NCBI GenBank assembly: GCA_004352715.1
Contig: SCFE01000035.1
Coordinates: 539,793 to 603,792 of the forward strand
DNA: 64,000 bases
Direction of reading: 5' to 3'
Origin: Hofstenia miamia
Lineage: Eukaryota; Xenacoelomorpha; Acoela
Below, piece by piece: positions 47,915-58,917 of this stretch (position 1 is its first letter; every line of letters begins with the position of its first letter). The notes beneath the pieces were generated by a model. The model searched no databases, was not told the origin of the DNA, and saw nothing but the letters and a program-made list of their open reading frames with translations. Made by a program: the position numbers and the translations under genes.

Positions 47915-48440
47915 CCCATTGTGACTTTAAAGTACCAAACAGTTGTGTCCAAATATTCCAACAACTTTCTAAAAACTTATAAGAAATTTGGGAGTTCTTT
48001 GATTTTGACACATCTATGGGTACTATGGGTAGGGGTACTTCTCTGTTATGGTAAAAATTTATGAAAATAATTGTTCATATGTTGGAATTATATGAAAACA
48101 TTAACCTTTTTTCAATGGAAAATGTGATTTTACAAATTTTTCCCATAGCTACTGTTCGCATGTAAAGTCGTCCAAGGTTGATTGCAGTAACCTCAACTAT
48201 TTTGTTTTATGTAAGTAGACCACCCAAGTCACGTTCAGACGCGCTGTGGACAGTCAGAGGTCTTCGCGCAGTAGTGAGATATGAGTGCTAAAAACAAATT
48301 TATAAACGATCACAATTTATAAAAAATGCCTGAGTTATTTAGAGTAAAACCTCTTCTCAATTTCGTGGTTGGAATCAAAACCCGAAAACCCTGGACAAGA
48401 TATATTTATTATTTAGTGAGCTATGAACATTTAAAAAATA
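47915..48440 (+). repeat. Dispersed repeat P, copy 1
   Basis: Colinear with 51145-51660: shared ctttaaagtacca/agcacca, gacacatctatggg, caactattttgtttt, a CAGA-rich middle, gagtgctaaaaac and tgcctgagttatttagagta. Divergence looks high. No coding capacity. Similar end sequence recurs at about 51915-52015. Confidence 0.65.
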
Positions 48441-49409
48441 TTATTGAAAACATCAAAAATCCTTAAAATTGCCTGGATTAATTTCATTGTCTTTTGCCAG
48501 GGTGCTAAAAATCAAATCTTACAACATGCTTTCTGAGACTAAAATATCCTTATAAATCCTTATGATTGTTCAGATTATGATTTCAAACAGATTTGCACAG
48601 GTCTTTTAAAACGGAAGTCACCTTTCACTAAATTTTAAGATCTTCAACATAGTCATGGAAATGTGCTGTAATAAAAATATTTCTGGATTCAAAGTCATTT
48701 ATTTGACTGAAAGACTGCTATTTTTAGAACATGCATCATGCATGACAATTTGCACAATCGGCAAAAGATTAATGTTTAAACGAACAGCATGTCTAAAGAA
48801 ACTGTGTCGCACCATCTGTTTGCATCATTTTATGCATTGCACAAAACAATACAATCATTTAATTGTATAATTCTTGCAATAGAATTTATTTGCATATTTA
48901 ATTTGATTTATTACAAAAGTTTTGTTTTTCTTGCCGAATCGCATTAAGTTCCAATGCGAAAATGAATTTTGCATGAAGGCTACGTTTTTATTAACATAAG
49001 ACTATTCTGTGGAAGCTTGTCAGCCTAATTAGGCTTGAGTAAGGTGATACTAGAAGTTATTTCAATGTATGCCAAAAAGCCACTTTGTCTCACGTCTCTG
49101 CAATATAGAATATTAAATGCTTAATAACATAAATACGAACATATTTAATAAATCGCGAAGACTATTGTAAGTGTTTTAAAAAACTTGCAATTAAGACTAT
49201 GATATATTGAAAGTAATATCTTGTAATATTCAATGAGGCAAGTACATTAAGTTTGTGTTATGTGATTATCACATGTAAATCAGTTTACTTAAAATCATAA
49301 CTTTAATGTTATGTATGTTGTTATTATTATAATTATTATTACTATTATTATTAAAAGAATTTCCATAAAATTGTTGGTAGTCATTCCCTGAACCCTCTTC
49401 AGTACTTAG

Positions 49410-49821
49410 CAGGGTTGCCGTGGATCTGGATCTAAACATGGATCGATCCGATCGATTGATATCCAGTCATCATTGCAAAAAAATATAGGCTAACAAAAAG
49501 TTTATTCATTCAGAACAATGAAAATATACTCACAACCATTTTCTGCACAAAATTGATCATAGCATGTGTGTGTACCAATCACATAACCCTATTAGATAAC
49601 TACATGTTTGATTTTATAATCAATATATTAGGCCTTGATTAAAACGCCACGTGTATTGAGATACATCTGTAACTTTCTGTCCTTTAAGGCGTTTAAAACA
49701 TCTCAAGAAGAGTGAAAATGTTTTTCTTGTTGTATATGGATCCTTTATGAATCGATTCACGCAAATGTTTGGGAATTAGATTGGATATGGATCGGAAAAT
49801 ATTAAATCCCTTGCAACTCTG
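49410..49821. mobile_element. hAT-type MITE, 412 bp, 8-bp target duplication
   Basis: Left end CAGGGTTGCCGTGGAT; right end, reverse complemented, CAGAGTTGCAAGGGAT. The flanking octamers are gtacttag (49402-49409) and gtatttag (49822-49829), an 8-bp duplication with one mismatch, characteristic of hAT insertion. Subterminal ggatctgga/ggatcgatccgatcg on the left mirrors ggatatggatcgg on the right. No transposase inside. Confidence 0.8.
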
Positions 49822-50628
49822 GTATTTAGGCGGCTGCAGTTCCCATCACGGTCTATCGCTATTAATTGAATCTATGGGTTTGACCCTGTATGTTAAACGT
49901 TTATTAGATTTCCGCTAATTGCATTTCATCTTCCCATTTTAAAATGAATGGAATTACTTACGTGACCAATAACCAACTTTAAAGACAGCCTACTTTCAGT
50001 GTTAGATCATCGCAGTAGAAGTCTGTTTATTTTTAAATGAATTACCAATTGTTTTTTTATAAAAGTCATATTTTATAGGGTTTGATATTTTTGGGCTGTT
50101 ACATTTCCCGAGTGTGAAGTTAAGACGTAATAATGTCTACCGAAGAGATTGACATGTTTGTGCACAATGAAGTTTCTGTAGCTTTATAACAGCTGTACGC
50201 ACTTTAGATCCTATAACAATTAGACTAATGCAAATAAATTTAATGAAATTGTAGAATACTCGTTATTTAATGCAAATTTAATGTCTGGGATTAAAATAAC
50301 TCCATTTCACCACATAATGACCTTATTTCAATTCGGGATTACCTATAGTTATCATCAATTCCCACATGACAAAACCCGACCGTTTTCCGATCGAATAATA
50401 TTGTGTCAAAACTGTGTCGGATGGGGTCGCGTCCGTAAAATTTTGAAGTAGTCAATCCACATTCACTCTTGAGTCTATCCAGCCTATTTCAAATATGAAT
50501 ATCCTTACAAAAATAGTTTTGAAGCAAGACAATTTCATTATCTAAAGAAAAAGATATATTTACATTTTAAAACTACAGTGTAATTTTCAAAGGTCCTTTA
50601 TTTAAAAAATGCGAAAATCTATTATCAA

Positions 50629-50832
50629 TTAATCGCAAAAATTTTTTCGATTAATCGGTGCATTTGTCTCGAAAAAAACTGAAAAGTAAACAATTAAGCA
50701 AACGTTTTCAGGATTAAGTGATGCTCCTTGCTTCAAAATAACAAGCTCAGTAGTAGAAAGATATTTTAGCTTGATATGATGTCTGAATGAATAATCAATA
50801 ATTTCCGAACAAGTTTCGAAAGCTTCTTCCAA
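50629..50832 (-). pseudogene. hAT-like transposase C-terminal remnant
   Basis: Minus-strand frame: KLKYLSTTELVILKQGASLN, PENVCLIVYFSVFF. Spacing and residues recall the hAT dimerisation region, in which a Ser-rich segment is followed by LxPENVxxLVFL. Adjacent 50625-50660 carries gattaatcg repeats like those at 31650 and 38330, possibly the element's end. It is short and the Ser-Glu-Arg motif is not preserved, so the call is tentative. Confidence 0.4.
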
Positions 50833-51144
50833 TCGAAAAGTTCAGCAGATATTGTGTACTTGAATGAAGTAGGTCTTTCTTCCCCATGCCATTTTACACA
50901 TTTTGCAAACAAAAAATTAAGGTCTTCGAAACGACTGTGAACCACGGGAGGGGGGATTAAGGAATGATAGCAACAAAGCCCAAGCGCCGCATTATATTTT
51001 CATTTTTTCTACTGTATGCATGCAGGTTAAAAAATTACCGATTTGAATAAATCCATTACTTTCTTAACATCTATTAAAACGGCACCAATTGTTTAAACGA
51101 TTAATAGTTCCATTTTTAAATTAATGAATGTCAGAAAAAGTTAA

Positions 51145-51660
51145 CTTTAAAGCACCAATTTTATCCATAAAGGGACAATCAGTTTCGTCCACAATTACAA
51201 AGCCTATCCAGAAATTTGGAAGTCCTTAAACATTGACACATTTATGGGAAATGTGATCACCGGTTATAGTGACCATTTGTGATAAAAACTATTCCTGTGA
51301 TTGAAGTGCGTGAAAATATTAATTTTGTTTTAATAAAAATCTAATTTTTGCAAAATTTTCAAGTTGTTCCCATTCCCAGTGTTCAGATTATAAAGCGAAA
51401 CGAAAGACCATGGTTGGAACAACTAGTATTAACTATTTTGTTTTTCTTTAAACAGACCAGGTAGGTTCCATTCAGATGTGCTGTACTGAATGTAAAAAGT
51501 CGAATTGAGTTATGAGTGTTTAAAATTTTTTTATAGAAATAATCAAAAAATTTTAAAACTGCCTGAGTCATTTAGGGTAAAGCCTTAATATTTTTATGTT
51601 CATTGAATTTCATGGCTGCCATCAAATCTCGCAATCCACAAAATTTAAAACCCCTCAAAA
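51145..51660 (+). repeat. Dispersed repeat P, copy 2 (and partial copy at 51915-52015)
   Basis: Same order of short matches as copy 1, ending in gcctgagtcatttagggtaa. The partial third copy ends atgcccaggttatttagggtta. The minus-strand frame 51383-51571 lies inside and is not credible. Confidence 0.65.
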
Positions 51661-54600
51661 ATTAAGTGTGAATGAACCAGGTTGATTTAATAAATGTATG
51701 TGAAGTGAGATGCAACGAAATGATTTTAATGGGTATGCACCTCCAGTAATTTCATAAAATCATTTACGCGTATTTTAGCATAAGTTTTGATTTTTATTAG
51801 TAAATTTGTTAATATGATGTAATTTCTTTTAAGAGTGACGCGTCTGTACAGAATTAAAAAACAAAGTGAAAATGAGATGATTCTCTATCCAGTGGTGTTT
51901 TCAGATTTTGTATATTCTTATTATTTAGTGAGCTACAAACGTTGAAAAATTTTTTAATAGAAGCCCTCACAAATTGTAAAAAATGCCCAGGTTATTTAGG
52001 GTTAAATTGTATACTTGTGAAATAATATTTATTAAACATTTATATTTTACTACTGTCTTCTGCAATGTAACGAATAAGGACCCATAATTGTGATAGCTTT
52101 TGAATAGTTAATTAAAAATTCAGAATAACCGCATATCCGCCAAGCGGTTGAAAATGGAAGTGATCAAACATCACGCAAATTTTTGTTAGCAAAAAAGACG
52201 TCGCAGCAAAGCAAACAATGAGTGTAGCTTGAGAATGTTTATTCTTATGAACACATCTGTTCAATATTCTATTGTGTGACGCAACAAATGCATCTAATAT
52301 CCTCATTCTATTATTCACAATTATATTCCATTACCAAAGTAAGGGATGCAGTGACATTTTTCGGGTCTGGAAATTTTTTGTCTTACCACAAAATGCTTTG
52401 GTGATATGTCTTTTCTTATTTAAGCTCAGAGCAAACCCATTATCACGACTGTCTTTGCAGATTCTTGATGACTTTAAAAACCACTCACAAGACTGGTGAA
52501 TGTAGCATACAATTATTTTCTATACGTAATGTTCTGTTCTCTCGATATTTTCATTGGATCAGTTTAAACATCCCAGTGTTTTATTTTCTTTTTTTAAAGG
52601 AATTGCATACATCGAGCCAAGCCTTAATGATTCGTAATGATTCAGTCAATATGAGCCTAAAATATTCTTACATGATTCTAAAAATTTTTGCAGGTCAAAT
52701 AGTATTTATAAAAGCGAATCTTGGGTATCATTACTTGAAGAGTCAAGATTTTTATACACAGAGAACTATAGAAATAGGAATTTTCTTAAGGAAATAAACA
52801 TTGAACTACTTATGTATGTTCTAATTACATTTAAACGTTAGAATGAGTGAAAACCATACAAAAAATATTATTGTTAGAATAAAAAAACACAAATTACCAA
52901 AATGTACCAACATCGCATTATATTAGATTAGCATCAGGTTGGTTTTGCATAATTCATTAATCTTGAGCATTTTGAGCATTTGATTCTTATAAAAAAGAAA
53001 GAGTGTATTTTTCATGCGATGCATGTTTTTTAAAAAGAAATTGCATGTAAGTCCTGAAAAAATAAGTGCATAAAACCAGAAAAGGTGATCATAAGATTGG
53101 AAATAGATTTCGAGTTTCTCGGTTTTACAACATAAATTCAATCTAAATAACCACGAAATGAATTTCAAAGTCTGCCTTTGATATTCAAGTCCCATTTGGC
53201 AGACGATCTCAAGTACACTTCATAAAATAGTCTAAGTTTCTTTTGCTTTCTACAGCAAGTTATTTATAAACTAGTGTCTATGCATTATCAATTTAGCTTA
53301 TTTACAGTGACATCAATAAACAACGATATTTATTATCAACATCAACATAGGAATAATTTTGTGTTATACAAGAACTATTATTGTAAATTATGGTCGTTTT
53401 CATAAATTTTGCTAACAATTACAAAAGGCTTTGTATTGCTTTGTTGATGATCTTGTACAAAGTCAAGCTTCAAATTGAGAGCCTAGACATACAACGATCA
53501 ATTTACATCAAAAAGCATATCTTTGTGTCAGGTTTATAGAGTTCAAGAGAAAATTAGCAGAACAGTTAGTTTGAAAATCTTTACTTAATACCATGACAAT
53601 TATTCATGTTATTAATTTATGTTGATTTTGTTTATAAAAATGCATAACTTTATCAATTTCAGGGTTTCATTTCAATTATAACACATAAGAAGAAATTGAG
53701 TTCATTCAATAATGAGCAATGTTTTCTTCAATTGTTTCATTTTTTCAATAAGCAATTGAATGTCTCTAGTTTTTGTGAAGATGATATATGTACAAGTCTA
53801 ACTACGATAATTTTTAGTTAGCTAAGTCTTCTAGTTTAAAACAAGTCGTATTGTTTTACTGTTGAACTTTATTTAAGTATTAATTGCAATGAAAATGCGA
53901 CTGCAAAGTAAACAAATCAATTCACATTACTTCCATTTGTTGGTGTTCAATTACATGTAAAGTGAATTCAATTTCTTGTGGAATGGAGAAGTCTTAAAAT
54001 AGTCAGTCATGATGCGTTGTCTAAAAACTAATAGGGTTTTGAAAAAACGATAAAAATCTAAGTTGGATATTTTTAAATTTTTGGTATGGAATTTCTATCA
54101 ATACTCTTTTTTAACCCTTTTGTTTTCTCAATTTAATGCGCTACTTTATAATTAAGCCTTAAAACCGCTCATAATTTTTGCTGATTTTAACACACATAAA
54201 AGTTATGCCTTTGGACTAAATGAGACCATAGAACTGGCATGTGACAGGAAACTATTCCGACAGAATCTTACTATGATTCCATTAAGGTATAACATAATTT
54301 TCAAAATTATAATTTTAATTAGAGATTGTGCTGATGAGCATAGTTTATTATGGAAATATTATTATAATTGCTTTAAAAAAGTATCCTTTTTAGTGTGAAA
54401 TATTTTTTTTACTTTTTCTATATACATACATTTATTTGATTATTAATTTAAAAGAAAATTAATTAGTCTATTTTGGTAGTAGATTTCTTACCAGCAACAA
54501 GGATGATCTTTTCAGTTTGCATTACTATGTTTTGAGTGGACCACCACTTTATTATCACAATTCATCTCCCAAATATACCTAGAATTTCCACAACCAGTCA

Positions 54601-54675
54601 TGTTAAGCTATTTTAATATCAACTGCTTAAGAAAGCATTTAAATACAATATTATATTAGTAATACACTGATTTAG

Positions 54676-54964
54676 ACCACGTAGTATATTCAGTAGAAGA
54701 GAATCAGAAACGAGTTCTTGTACTGGTGCCGCCTGCAGTGATGAAGACATGCATCATTGGATTAGAGAGGACGTTCAGCACAGTAGAGATCTGTTAAGTG
54801 AAACCGAAGCGCCGACTTTTTCAGTAGATCGAATGTTTAAAATTATCCTACTAGGAGACTCCGGTGTCGGCAAATCAACTCTAATTCATCGTATTTGCCA
54901 TGACGAATACATCCCCGCCATGTCATCAACCATTGGACTCGATTGTACAACAAGAAACATTCAA
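54676..54964 (+). CDS. RASEF-like: RASEF-like large Rab, exon with P-loop
   Basis: The frame in use needs phase 2 at entry, which exon 2 supplies (AC plus A gives Thr). The linker (PRSIFSRRESETSSCTGAAC, SDEDMHHWIREDVQHSRDLL) is Ser-rich. The Rab domain begins RMFKIILLGDSGVGKSTLIH: the P-loop GDSGVGKST with its Lys and Ser/Thr for phosphate and Mg. Switch I follows (YIPAMSSTIGLDCTTRNIQ) with the conserved Thr of STIG. The exon ends at 54964 before GTAAAA in phase 0. Alternative acceptors at 54684, 54693, 54696 and 54738 all keep the same phase, so the exact 5' limit is uncertain. Confidence 0.8.
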
Positions 54965-55139
54965 GTAAAATATATTAATTTGAAATTTAGTGAAAAACCA
55001 AATAATATCAATCTTATACATTACTATTCCTCCTATTTTCTAATTGTAAGTTTCTAATTGCAGCCCACTTGTATAACCTGTCTTATTATTTCAAGTGTAT
55101 TACATTATTTTATGGAATGGTAAGATTTATTTTAAACTA

Positions 55140-55367
55140 AAATACTGCGAGGGCGTCTACTCCATGAGATTTACTGATCCAGTTCAAGAAATCTCAAGGG
55201 GACTGGGGCCAGTATGCGATTGGGAAAAAATAGAAGCTATTTTGTGAACAAATGAGACTGTGGGACCTTACAGTTTAATGGGACTGGGACGAAATGGGAC
55301 AAGCATCGAATACAATGAGACTAAATGGGATTTGAACCAAGAAAAAACCTGGTCCCGCAGCACCCTA
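55140..55367 (-). repeat. GGGTTCTG repeat, copy 2
   Basis: Lies in the intron 54965-55649 (685 nt, GTAAAA to TTTAG). Ends ggtcccgcagcaccctag; reverse complement ctagggtgctgcgggacc. The interior has tgggactgggac and gggatt motifs as in the other copies. Confidence 0.6.
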
Positions 55368-55649
55368 GTTTGAATGTTATGTACAGCTTTGGACAAAGAA
55401 GACTTTAGAACCACTTGCAGTTTTGTTATTAATACTACGTGGATTTGTGCAAAGTGAAAATCCTCATGAATATCAGAGTTGATGCAAGATCAGTATACAT
55501 CACAGGGGAGTTTCTATAGAATGCCTTCTGTTCAGTTCAATCAATTTATCAGTAAAGCTTAGCTAGTTATCAATTCTAAATCTGTCTATTAGTTGTGCCT
55601 TTCAAAAAAATATTTAAATGAGGTTTTTGCACATAAATTTGTGATTTAG

Positions 55650-55851
55650 GTTGGTAGTCAAATGTGTGCATTGCAGCTGTGGGATACATGTGGTCAAGAG
55701 CGATTTCGCACACTCACTCGTGCGTATTTTCGTGGAGCCGACGGGGTCATTTTACTATATGACGTGACTAAAGAGAAAACATTCCTTAATATAAGAGGAT
55801 GGGCGGCAGAATTGAATGGAAAAGTTGAAGATGCGGTTCTTTTACTTTTGG
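55650..55851 (+). CDS. RASEF-like: RASEF-like large Rab, exon with switch II
   Basis: The acceptor GTGATTTAG joins phase 0 and reads VGSQMCALQLWDTCGQERFR, TLTRAYFRGADGVILLYDVT, KEKTFLNIRGWAAELNGKVE, DAVLLLLG. WDTCGQE is the G3 box; the Gln used for GTP hydrolysis is kept but the usual Ala of DTAGQE is Cys. The stretch DGVILLYDVTKEKTFLNIRGW is very close in pattern to vertebrate RASEF and distinguishes it from ordinary small Rabs. Ends before GTATAA at 55852 in phase 1. Confidence 0.85.
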
Positions 55852-55989
55852 GTATAATTTTGAATTTTTCCCGAAACTACAACAATTACCAGTCATAGCG
55901 ATCAGAAATTCAATATTTTTCCAATTAAATTTATGTCTTACCCCTATTTTCACTAGCAATTTCTTAAAACATGTGATGGCTTCTCTAAA

Positions 55990-56515
55990 TAATTTTTGAA
56001 CGCCTATAACTCACGAACTAATAAAGATACCTCAAATCTGAAACTACAACAAAATAGAAAATTGCCTCATATTTTCTTTTTCATCCTTAGTTCGCGACAT
56101 GAATTTGGCTAGCACAGTGGTTCTTTAGAAAACAGAATATTTGAGGGTACATCAAGTGTTCATTATTTGAACACTAGGTATGCAAAAATTTGAATATTTT
56201 GACAAAAATTTTATTTCTCATTGAAACAATATTCATATCTTTGCCTCATGGGGTCAAAATCTTATGAATACATGAAAATTTGGTATAGAGAAAATTTCAA
56301 TATTTTTCAAAAATTCGAAATTTTCAAAGAAAAATTGTAAATCATTTCAACAACTTCAGCCAAAGCAATGTACTTTAGTTTAGGCTTTCAACATTACATT
56401 AAAGCATATTCCCTAATAGATCTGTCAGGCTTACGATTGTCTTTCATTCCATAACTAATTTAAAAACATTTCCACGTTTTTCCCTTAATTTCCACATCTT
56501 TCCATAGCTCTTAAA
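55990..56515 (+). repeat. Dispersed repeat Q, copy 1 (last intron)
   Basis: Colinear with 58118-58545: cctataactca.gaacta, ctcaaatctgaaa, aatacatgaaaattt, ttttcaaagaaaa, caacttcagccaaagcaatg, acattaaagcatattccc. No coding capacity. It lies in the intron 55852-56887 (1036 nt). Confidence 0.7.
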
Positions 56516-56524
56516 GCTAGTAGT

Positions 56525-56815
56525 TAGGGTTCTGCGGGACCAGAAACTTACTGCTTTTCCCCTTTAGTCCCATTGGATTTGGACTCATACCATTTGCTTG
56601 AAATTTTCTGATCCGATAGTCCCATTTGTTCATCGGCATAACTTCTATTTTAATTCAAATTAGAAAGATTATGAATAACATTCTGAAATCCTTGATTCCA
56701 GGTTCTTTATTTTTTGTCCCAATCACATGTTAATCCCACTCCATTGAAATACATAGTCTCAGTCCCAAAATTTCATGGGATTGTACAGAACCAAATTCGA
56801 TAGGGCTGGAACCAA
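56525..56815 (+). repeat. GGGTTCTG repeat, copy 3
   Basis: Starts ttagggttctgcgggaccag, opposite in orientation to copies 1, 2 and 4. The interior repeats tcccatt/gtcccat. The far end (tgtacagaacc...ggctggaacc) is decayed. Confidence 0.6.
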
Positions 56816-56887
56816 TAATGTTTAGTTACCGTTAAAATCGAATTATTTTGCTCTAAAGTTCTTTACTTGTATGATTTTTACTTTTAG

Positions 56888-57162
56888 GGAACAAAGCCGA
56901 TTTGCAGTGCACTAATAAAAAAGTGGTAGACGCTTGCAGTGTAAGAGGTCTCTTAGGTGATGGAGGACTGGAATTTGATTTTGCTGAAGTCAGCGCCAAG
57001 ACGGGCTACAATATCAAAGAAGCCATGTACTCATTTGTCAGTCACTTGCTTCACAACCAAAATGAGCAGATCCGTATCGCCAGAGAAGATTGTTCGAGTT
57101 GTCTTCGTCTCAATCAGCCAATATCAAAGAGGAAACAGAGAAACACTATCTGTTGCCGATGA
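56888..57162 (+). CDS. RASEF-like: RASEF-like large Rab, last exon with CCR tail
   Basis: Acceptor CTTTTAG joins in phase 1 to give GNKADL, the G4 box for guanine recognition. Then ACSVRGLLGDGGLEFDFAEV and SAKTGYNIKEAMYSFVSHLL; SAK is the G5 box. The tail SKRKQRNTICCR ends in a double cysteine plus one residue, a Rab geranylgeranylation pattern, after a basic stretch, indicating membrane anchoring. The stop TGA is at 57160-57162. All exons together give 583 residues from the exon 1 ATG, shorter than vertebrate RASEF (about 740), which fits missing EF-hand exons or a shorter linker. Confidence 0.88.
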
Positions 57163-57280
57163 ATTCCAAATTTCACAAAATTAGCGCATAGTGTAGTTTG
57201 TACTATTTTTGTATTTGCGGTAAAAAGTATTCATATATTTTAGTAATAGCGATTGGCAATGTTTTTCACAGAAATTCTGC

Positions 57281-57286
57281 AATAAA
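57281..57286 (+). terminator. Poly(A) signal of the RASEF-like gene
   Basis: AATAAA 119 nt after the stop codon, followed by a T-rich run (57287-57300). Confidence 0.7.
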
Positions 57287-57299
57287 ATTTTATTTTTTT

Positions 57300-58117
57300 C
57301 AAAGAATATGCACATAGTATGGTTATGTTTGGCATAGTACACTTTATATTTAAATGGCCTTGTCTTTAAAGTAATTATGATTTTAATCTACAACTGTGAA
57401 AAAAGAAACTTAATGGTTTGTTGCGAATAGCCATTACAGTTAAGAATATAAAGTCTATATTGATATTTTCAACGCAGAGTTAGTGACATAGGTGATGTCA
57501 TTGATCTTATTTTGTAAATTTCTACATAGAGATTGATACGCAAGTGTTGTTATTATTAATTAATAGCCGCCATCACCGAGATGTTTTATGTCAGAAAGCC
57601 GCCGGAAAATTTAGACGGCTAAGCTGACTCCCAATAACACCAATTGTTGCGGGGCCATCATTGGTCCTTTATTGGTACCAATATTGGTCCATTTGAATTT
57701 GCGAATAATTAGCTCACAAAATTGATACATATTTGTTGTTTGACATCATTTTGAATGCTAATTGCATTTACATAGCTTTTTCTTCTTTTTCTACATTTAG
57801 TAGAAAACTAATAAATTTCACATAAATTTCAAAAAAGCGAAAGTGCAAGAAAGTTCAATATTTTCAAAATGTAAAGCCATAGTTTTATATGCGCCCAGAA
57901 CTATAATGGCCTCAGTCATGTCTAGTATCAATATATTTGGTCCCATATATATATATATATATGTATATACTATTGGGGTCTACGATTGGCCTGAAAATTC
58001 AAGCCCACTTACATTTGTATTGCAATTACATTATCCTCTCCTCTCAGAAACCCTTTTAACCTTAAACTGCTCAGGGATCTTTGAAAAATTTCATGATCCT
58101 ATTAAAATTTTTTAAAT
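57300..58117. other. Intergenic 3' flank
   Basis: A locally GC-richer patch at 57565-57700 contains repeated ttggt/accaat motifs (attggtaccaatattggtcc) without recognisable gene. A short (AT)n tract lies at 57945-57965. Confidence 0.45.
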
Positions 58118-58545
58118 ACTTATAGCTCAAAAACTTTTAAGGCTTTGCTAAATCTGAAAGCACCACATGATAGAGAAAGGTCTTCTCTTTCTTTTTCGCT
58201 CTTAATCCACCACCCGGATCTGTCCTATCGAGGCGTGCCTTTGAACTCATAGCCTCTGACTTTGCCCACGGCACGCCTCAATGGGTTGGAACATCTTTGC
58301 AAACATCATGATTCTTTTTCGCCTCCATTTGCTCAAAACTTTATAAATACATGAACATTAGGCATGGAGAGAATTTATATCTTATTCAAAAATACGGAAT
58401 TTTCAAAGAAAACTTGTTAATCTTTCCAACTACCTCAGCCACAGCAATATGCTTTAATAGAAATTTTCTAAATTACATTAAAGCATGTCCCCCAATAGAC
58501 CTACCCTTGCCCCATAATTATCAAATGTGTCGAATAGGGTTGGAG
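58118..58545 (+). repeat. Dispersed repeat Q, copy 2, with a SINE-like insert
   Basis: Same order of matches as copy 1, but with about 110 extra bases at 58180-58290 that copy 1 lacks. The frame at 58351-58548 is inside the repeat and not credible. Confidence 0.65.
58185..58290 (-). repeat. tRNA-derived SINE-like insert
   Basis: GC-rich island in AT-rich DNA. On the minus strand: gaggcgtgcc, gtgggcaaagtcagaggc (A-box-like), tatgagttcaaa, ggcacgcctc, then gacagatccgggtggtggat (variable-arm and B-box-like region). The first and fourth segments are a perfect 10-bp inverted repeat (58235-58244 and 58269-58278). The order resembles Leu/Ser-tRNA-derived SINE heads. The B-box is poor, so it is inactive or misassigned. 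Confidence 0.4.
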
Positions 58546-58917
58546 TAAATTCTTTGTAAATATGGAAAAACGATTTATTTAAGGTTAATAAAGTTAGTTG
58601 AATCAAATTATAACAGACAATTTGTCAGTATGATTCATGAAATTTTAAAGACCCGTCCCACCATTTCCATGAATTTCTTACATTACATAGAATTTTGATG
58701 TTACTAGAAGTATATATATTTTTCCTAGTTTTCGCTTAACGATATTCGAAAAGTTATAAATTATCTCATCACTGGTAAGATACCCAACCATAACTGTGCA
58801 AATCCGAAATTCGTTGTTTATTCCTACATACACATTTATTTGAACAGATACAAAACTTTAAGTATACGGCAAATTGTTCACTATAATTGAAATAAATACT
58901 CATCTCGGCAAACACTA

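Larger units (their letters stand above)
42892..54675 (+). other. Intron 2 of the RASEF-like gene, 11.8 kb
   Basis: Donor GTAAGT, acceptor ACTGATTTAG (5' limit of the next exon uncertain). The intron holds a Tc1 fragment, one copy of the GGGTTCTG repeat, a cassette-exon candidate (47280-47411), the long repeat P, a hAT MITE, a hAT protein remnant and trinucleotide runs (46294-46305, 49318-49350). 44000-46140 and 52020-54670 show nothing recognised; frames at 44630, 48655, 52272 and 52465 have no support. More short exons could be hidden here. Confidence 0.55.

Noticed and set aside
52272-52797. Overlapping frames of 75 and 110 codons
   Set aside because: No domain, and a candidate micro-exon after tctttgcag (52450-52459) gives an immediate stop in the needed phase.
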